Both the position numbers and the translations under genes were made by a program. DNA of 64,000 bases from Chloroflexota bacterium. GTDB taxonomy: Bacteria > Chloroflexota > Dehalococcoidia > Tepidiformales > Tepidiformaceae. A model generated the notes under the pieces. It had not been told where the DNA came from, did no database searches, and saw only the letters and a program-made list of their open reading frames with translations. Of the stretch, positions 60,438 through 64,000 are shown piece after piece (position 1 is the stretch's first letter; every line of letters begins with the position of its first letter). The stretch covers positions 124,001 through 188,000 of the forward strand of contig JAPPAK010000001.1 of the NCBI GenBank assembly GCA_026705605.1, given 5' to 3'.

Positions 60438-61970
60438 GTGTCGATCCTCTCTCGTCTCACCTCCACGAGGCTGGCCCTTGTCCTGGGCGCCGCCCTGGCC
60501 ATCACCGCGATAGTCGTTCTCTCCTTCGTCCTGAGCGACCGCGGCGTGCCCGCTCCCACCGACGGCATCGGCGATATTCCCACCGCCCACCTCGTCCCCC
60601 ATGACGCCGCGCTGTACGTCGCTCTCTCCACCGATCTCGACTCCCCGTCCTGGGGTGACGCATTCGACGAGTCCGAAGACGTGGGCGCTGAGGACCCGCT
60701 CGCCCAGCTGCGTGAGCTACTCGCAAGCGAGCTAGGCATCGACTGGGAAGAGGAGGTCGAGCCCTTCCTGGGTGGCGCCGCTGTCTTCTTTATCTCAAGC
60801 AGCAGGGACGGAGACGAGGGGGACCCCGCGGGCGCCGTCATCTTCCGCGCGAACGATGCGAGAGCTGCCGAGGGGGTCATCCTGGACCGGCGCAGCGACG
60901 GTTTCGAGGAGCGCGTCTACCGGGATGTGCCCTTCAAGGTGATGGACGGGGGCGGCGCCCTCGTCGTCATCGGCGACCATTTCGTCTATGCCGCAGACGA
61001 ACCCACCCTTCGCGCCATCGTCGATACCAGCCTCGGCGACACACGCGCCCTCGCCGACGCCGACGACTTCCGCCGCCTCCGCAACGCCCTCGAAGGCGAC
61101 GCGCTCGCCTTCGTCTACATCCACCCCGGAAACCTGGCGGGCGTGATGGAGGAAGCCCTGGAGCCGTCCAGCGCGGAGGACGCCCCTGGGGAGGAACCGG
61201 ACATCCTCGCCATCGTCGGCCTCGACAAGCTCTTCGCCGAACCCATCGGCGTCGTCGTGAAGACCGCCGAGGATTCGTTCCGCATCCAGGCCGCGATGCT
61301 CGGCGACCCGGGCCCGCTCGTACCCCTCCTCCGCCCCCGCGACTCCCGCTTCGCCGAGCTGGTCCCCGCCCGGACCGTCGTCTTCGTCTCCGCCTACGAC
61401 ATCGCCGGTGTCGTCGACGAGGCCTTCGGCGACACCGGCCTCGCCGCCCGCCTGCGCGATGCCGTTCTCGAATCCGCCGACGAGGAGGGCGAGCTCGGCC
61501 TCGTCGAGGACATCCTCTCCCTCCTCGACGGCGAACTCGCGCTTGCCCTGTGGCCTTCCGGGGACGCGGATGACTTCGAATTCGTGATCCTCGCCGAGGT
61601 CGACAACGAGGAGTACGCCCGCGAGCTCCTCGGGGAGCTCTTCGCGGAACCCCTCGACGCAGGCGAGGTGGCCCTCTTGGTCGAGGACGGCATTGCCGCC
61701 CTCGGTCCGAGTGCCGACGCCATCGAGGCCGTGCTCGACGGCGCCGGCCCCTCCCTCGCAGCCTCCGGGCACTTCACCGCCACCGTCTCCACCCTGGACA
61801 ACGAGCTCGCGACCTTCGCCTACGTCGATATCACGGGCCTCCTCGCTTCCGCCCTCGACGAGCTCGACGGCCTCGATTGGGAGGACGACACTCTCGGCTT
61901 CATCGTGAACCTCCTCTGGGAGGACGACCGCATGCAGGTCGAAGCCGCCCTCGCGAGCGGGGGCGACTGA
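60438..61970 (+). CDS. DUF3352-like membrane-anchored protein
   Basis: A 510-residue protein with one N-terminal membrane segment (LALVLGAALAITAIVVLSFV, near residues 13-32) and a large, acidic extracytoplasmic domain: HLVPHDAALYVALSTDLDSP, then repeated strand blocks ALVVIGDHFVYAADEPTLRA and GIAALGPSADAIEAVLDGAG. This matches DUF3352, found in Chloroflexota and cyanobacteria, function unknown. GTG start with GAGGG upstream, and GATAGT at 60391 as a possible -10. Confidence 0.8.
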   Translation: MSILSRLTSTRLALVLGAALAITAIVVLSFVLSDRGVPAPTDGIGDIPTAHLVPHDAALYVALSTDLDSPSWGDAFDESEDVGAEDPLAQLRELLASELGIDWEEEVEPFLGGAAVFFISSSRDGDEGDPAGAVIFRANDARAAEGVILDRRSDGFEERVYRDVPFKVMDGGGALVVIGDHFVYAADEPTLRAIVDTSLGDTRALADADDFRRLRNALEGDALAFVYIHPGNLAGVMEEALEPSSAEDAPGEEPDILAIVGLDKLFAEPIGVVVKTAEDSFRIQAAMLGDPGPLVPLLRPRDSRFAELVPARTVVFVSAYDIAGVVDEAFGDTGLAARLRDAVLESADEEGELGLVEDILSLLDGELALALWPSGDADDFEFVILAEVDNEEYARELLGELFAEPLDAGEVALLVEDGIAALGPSADAIEAVLDGAGPSLAASGHFTATVSTLDNELATFAYVDITGLLASALDELDGLDWEDDTLGFIVNLLWEDDRMQVEAALASGGD

Positions 61971-61998
61971 GCCCGAGCGACCGCCCATCGCTGTGCGC

Positions 61999-62004
61999 TA
62001 GAAT
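61999..62004 (+). promoter_or_regulatory. Possible -10 element TAGAAT
   Basis: TANNNT hexamer 41 bases before the first of two tandem SnoaL-like genes; close to consensus. No clear -35. The second gene has no equivalent element and is probably co-transcribed. Confidence 0.45.
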
Positions 62005-62039
62005 CTCCGCCCCGCCAGACGGCGGCTGAGGAGTGCGCC

Positions 62040-62519
62040 ATGCCCGTCGGACCCAACGATCTCGAGACCGCCCGCAAGCTCTTTGAAGAGGGCGGATGGG
62101 GCAGCGGCGACCCCTATGGCCCCGACCAGTGGTTCGCCGAGGACGCGGTCATGCGCGACATCGTCGGCCATGAGGATGCGCTGCGTGGCCACGAGGAGAT
62201 CCGCCAGTTCTGGGCCAGCCAGAAGGTCGGCATCACCCTCCGCGTCCCCGTCGAGGACCTCTACGTCGCCGAGGGCCACCGCGGCGTCGCCGTCCTCTGG
62301 ATGGCCTACGTCCAGATCATGGACGAGGAGAACGAGAACTACGCCAAGTGGATCACCTTCGAGGGCATGTCCCGCCTCGAGTTCAACGACGAAGGCAAGG
62401 TCACCCTCGAAGTCGACTACCACCACGGCCCCCAGGGCGTGACCGATAGCTGGGTCGCGCACTGGAACGCGCGCCGCGCCCGCCCCTGGAAGGAGCTGGG
62501 CGAGATCACCGGCGCCTAG
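62040..62519 (+). CDS. SnoaL-like (NTF2 fold) protein, tandem copy 1
   Basis: A 159-residue SnoaL-like protein starting MPVGPNDLETARKLFEEGGW, with WFAEDAVMRDIVGHEDALRG, a core strand VAVLWMAYVQIMDEENENY and VDYHHGPQGVTDSWVAHWN. Ring-hydroxylase-linked or isomerase-like role possible. Nearly identical to the next gene in sequence and in the upstream 30 bases, so it arose by recent tandem duplication. Confidence 0.87.
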   Translation: MPVGPNDLETARKLFEEGGWGSGDPYGPDQWFAEDAVMRDIVGHEDALRGHEEIRQFWASQKVGITLRVPVEDLYVAEGHRGVAVLWMAYVQIMDEENENYAKWITFEGMSRLEFNDEGKVTLEVDYHHGPQGVTDSWVAHWNARRARPWKELGEITGA

Positions 62520-62574
62520 CTGCCCGCCAGACGCTTTCGTTCCCGCCCCGCCAGACACCACTGAGGAGTGCGCC

Positions 62575-63054
62575 ATGCCCGTCGGACCCAACGATCTTGA
62601 AACCGCCCGCAAGCTCTTTGAAGAGGGCGGCTGGAGCAGCGGCGACCCCTACGGTCCCGACCAGTGGTTCGCCGAGGACGCCGTCATGCGCGACATCGTC
62701 GGCCACGCCGAGCCCCTGCGCGGCCGCGAGGAAATTCGCGAGTTCTGGGCCAGCCGGCGCGTCGGCATCACGCTGCGCGTCCCCGTCGAGGAGCTCTACG
62801 TCGCCGAGGGCCACCGCGGCGTCGCCGTCCTCTGGATGGCCTACGGCCAGATCGTGGACGAAGACAGCGACGACTACGGCCGCTGGGCCAGCTTCGAGGG
62901 CATGTCCCGCCTCGAGTTCAACGACGACGGCGAGGTCACCCTCGAGGTCGACTACCACCACGGCGGCCAGGGCATCGTCGATAGCTGGGTCGCGCACTGG
63001 AACGCGCGCCGCGCTCGCCCCTGGAAGGAGCTCGGGGAGATCACGGGCGCCTGA
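62575..63054 (+). CDS. SnoaL-like (NTF2 fold) protein, tandem copy 2
   Basis: A 159-residue duplicate of the previous gene with identical start (MPVGPNDLETARKLFEEGGW) and end (WKELGEITGA). Differences cluster in the middle (HAEPLRGREEIREFWASRR; QIVDEDSDDYGRWASFEG). The ribosome site and the CCCCGCCAGAC...CTGAGGAGTGCGCC leader are copied too. The 55 bases between the copies contain nothing else. Confidence 0.87.
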   Translation: MPVGPNDLETARKLFEEGGWSSGDPYGPDQWFAEDAVMRDIVGHAEPLRGREEIREFWASRRVGITLRVPVEELYVAEGHRGVAVLWMAYGQIVDEDSDDYGRWASFEGMSRLEFNDDGEVTLEVDYHHGGQGIVDSWVAHWNARRARPWKELGEITGA

Positions 63055-63063
63055 CGTCACGCC

Positions 63064-64000
63064 CTAGCGCCCCGCTGCCGCCTCCACCTCCGTCGCCGCG
63101 TCCTGCTCGACTGCGGTCACGTAAACCGTGCGCACGGCCAGCGCCTGCCGCAGATCCCGCACGACATCCTCGAAGAACTGCGCGCGGTAGTCGGCGTTCG
63201 TGACGATGCTCACCGTGAAGTAGAAGGCCGAAAAGGCGGTGAGGAAGACCGCCACCTTCACGTGCGCGAGCGTCAGCACGGTCCCGGTAGCATCGTCGAT
63301 TCCGAGGAGGACCTGCGGCTCCTGGCCGATCCAGTCCCGGACGAGCGCTTCGTCCATCGCGATCACGCCGAAGGCGACGAAGAACACCCCCAGCACCGCG
63401 CTCACGAACGCCACCTGCAGCGTCAGGCTGAAGAGCACGACCAGCCCCGCATTGAGCCACTGCCGCCTGCTGAGCGGGGCATCCAGCCGAAGCGCCCGCG
63501 CGTCCATCGCCAGCTCCTCGGCGGGCGTTCCCCGCACGAGTCCCTCCACCCGTTGGGCGCTGTCGAACGTCTCCAGCTCGCCGATCTCGCCCGGCAGCCG
63601 GGACACGAGGAAGGCGCCGGTCACCACGACGAAGAGTCCGACCAGGAGCCCGAGGAGAGCATCCTCGAGCCCTCCCGCCACTCTCCACACCTCCTCGGTG
63701 ATGAAGAGGAACGTCACGAACAGGAGCAACAGCGGCAGCGCCCGTGCGAACAGGCCCGCGACGTCGCGGACGTTCCGGACGAGGAGCAAGCCCGCCCAAC
63801 CCAGGATGGGTAGCAGCCCGTAGCTCACGACGGCGAAGATCACCGCCAGAATCACCGCGTTGAAGAACATGAGCGAGAAGAGGTGTGTCCAGTTCAGGTC
63901 GAGAGTGGCTGCGAGGGCGCCCGGCAGAACCAGGTACACGGCCACCTCCACCCACCCCACCCGCTGCGGCAGCGCCAGCAGCCTCCGTCCCCGCAGGAAG
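63064..64000 (-). CDS. Multi-TM membrane protein, N-terminus outside window
   Basis: The frame runs to the window edge without a stop; at least 312 residues are visible and the true start lies beyond 64000 (a GTG at 63960 is possible but the upstream frame RRLLALPQRV looks coding). Visible features are about seven hydrophobic segments and a cytoplasmic-looking loop with LETFDSAQRVEGLVRGTPAE. No family recognised. The C-terminus is amphipathic (VRDLRQALAVRTVYVTAVEQ). Confidence 0.75.
   Translation of the reverse strand, partial: FLRGRRLLALPQRVGWVEVAVYLVLPGALAATLDLNWTHLFSLMFFNAVILAVIFAVVSYGLLPILGWAGLLLVRNVRDVAGLFARALPLLLLFVTFLFITEEVWRVAGGLEDALLGLLVGLFVVVTGAFLVSRLPGEIGELETFDSAQRVEGLVRGTPAEELAMDARALRLDAPLSRRQWLNAGLVVLFSLTLQVAFVSAVLGVFFVAFGVIAMDEALVRDWIGQEPQVLLGIDDATGTVLTLAHVKVAVFLTAFSAFYFTVSIVTNADYRAQFFEDVVRDLRQALAVRTVYVTAVEQDAATEVEAAAGR

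Overview
The window is high-GC bacterial chromosome, almost fully coding, with good AGGAGG-type ribosome sites, frequent GTG starts and many 1-4 base gene overlaps. Gene content points to a heterotrophic, probably aerobic member of the Chloroflexota (Dehalococcoidia/SAR202-like). That is an inference from the mixture of paralogous luciferase-like monooxygenases, Rieske oxygenases, CaiB-type CoA transferases, acyl-CoA dehydrogenases and SnoaL-like proteins. No rRNA or tRNA gene, insertion sequence or CRISPR array was seen.

Left part (1-37 kb): catabolic and accessory genes. Six luciferase-like flavin monooxygenases, three Rieske oxygenase alpha subunits, a P450, three acyl-CoA dehydrogenases across the window, two CoA transferases, a thiolase, an acyl-CoA ligase, an enoyl-CoA hydratase and several small alpha+beta barrel proteins suggest oxidative attack on recalcitrant organic compounds followed by CoA-linked breakdown. 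Interrupting this are a VapBC toxin-antitoxin pair (5.4-6.0 kb), a less GC-rich AAA ATPase (15.3-16.5 kb), a five-gene operon of four tandem membrane paralogs led by a helix-turn-helix/Tat-like/beta-propeller protein (20.6-25.2 kb), and a NucS-like nuclease (26.8-28.0 kb).

Middle (37-50 kb): a c-di-AMP (ydaO-yuaA) riboswitch with a strong promoter drives a 72-residue zinc-ribbon protein. Next to it lie a membrane pyrophosphatase (hppA) and, directly downstream in the same operon, a divergent paralog of the pump that has lost the catalytic aspartates. A housekeeping operon follows (coiled-coil protein, dehydrogenase, RNase HII, YraN, FmdB-type zinc ribbon, translin family), then dinB, a MerR-type regulator, HigBA and a PAC2-family protein.

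Right part (50-64 kb): a siderophore/cobalamin-type ABC importer, a large secreted protein, and the most notable find: three consecutive thioredoxin-fold lipoproteins (55397-57078), each broken by in-frame TGA exactly at the active-site cysteine position. Read as selenocysteine they give UxxC, UxxC and UxxU active sites. Each has the same short hairpin 17 bases after the first TGA, as expected of a bacterial SECIS. An ACAD10/11-like pair, an SDR, a DUF3352-like protein, duplicated SnoaL-like genes and a partial membrane protein close the window.

Recurring small-scale features: a degenerate 7-base tandem repeat (TRGTGRY) that starts inside stop codons at four loci, convergent genes that share a CTAG palindrome as overlapping stop codons at four loci, and TANNNT -10-like elements about 30-50 bases before many plus-strand starts.
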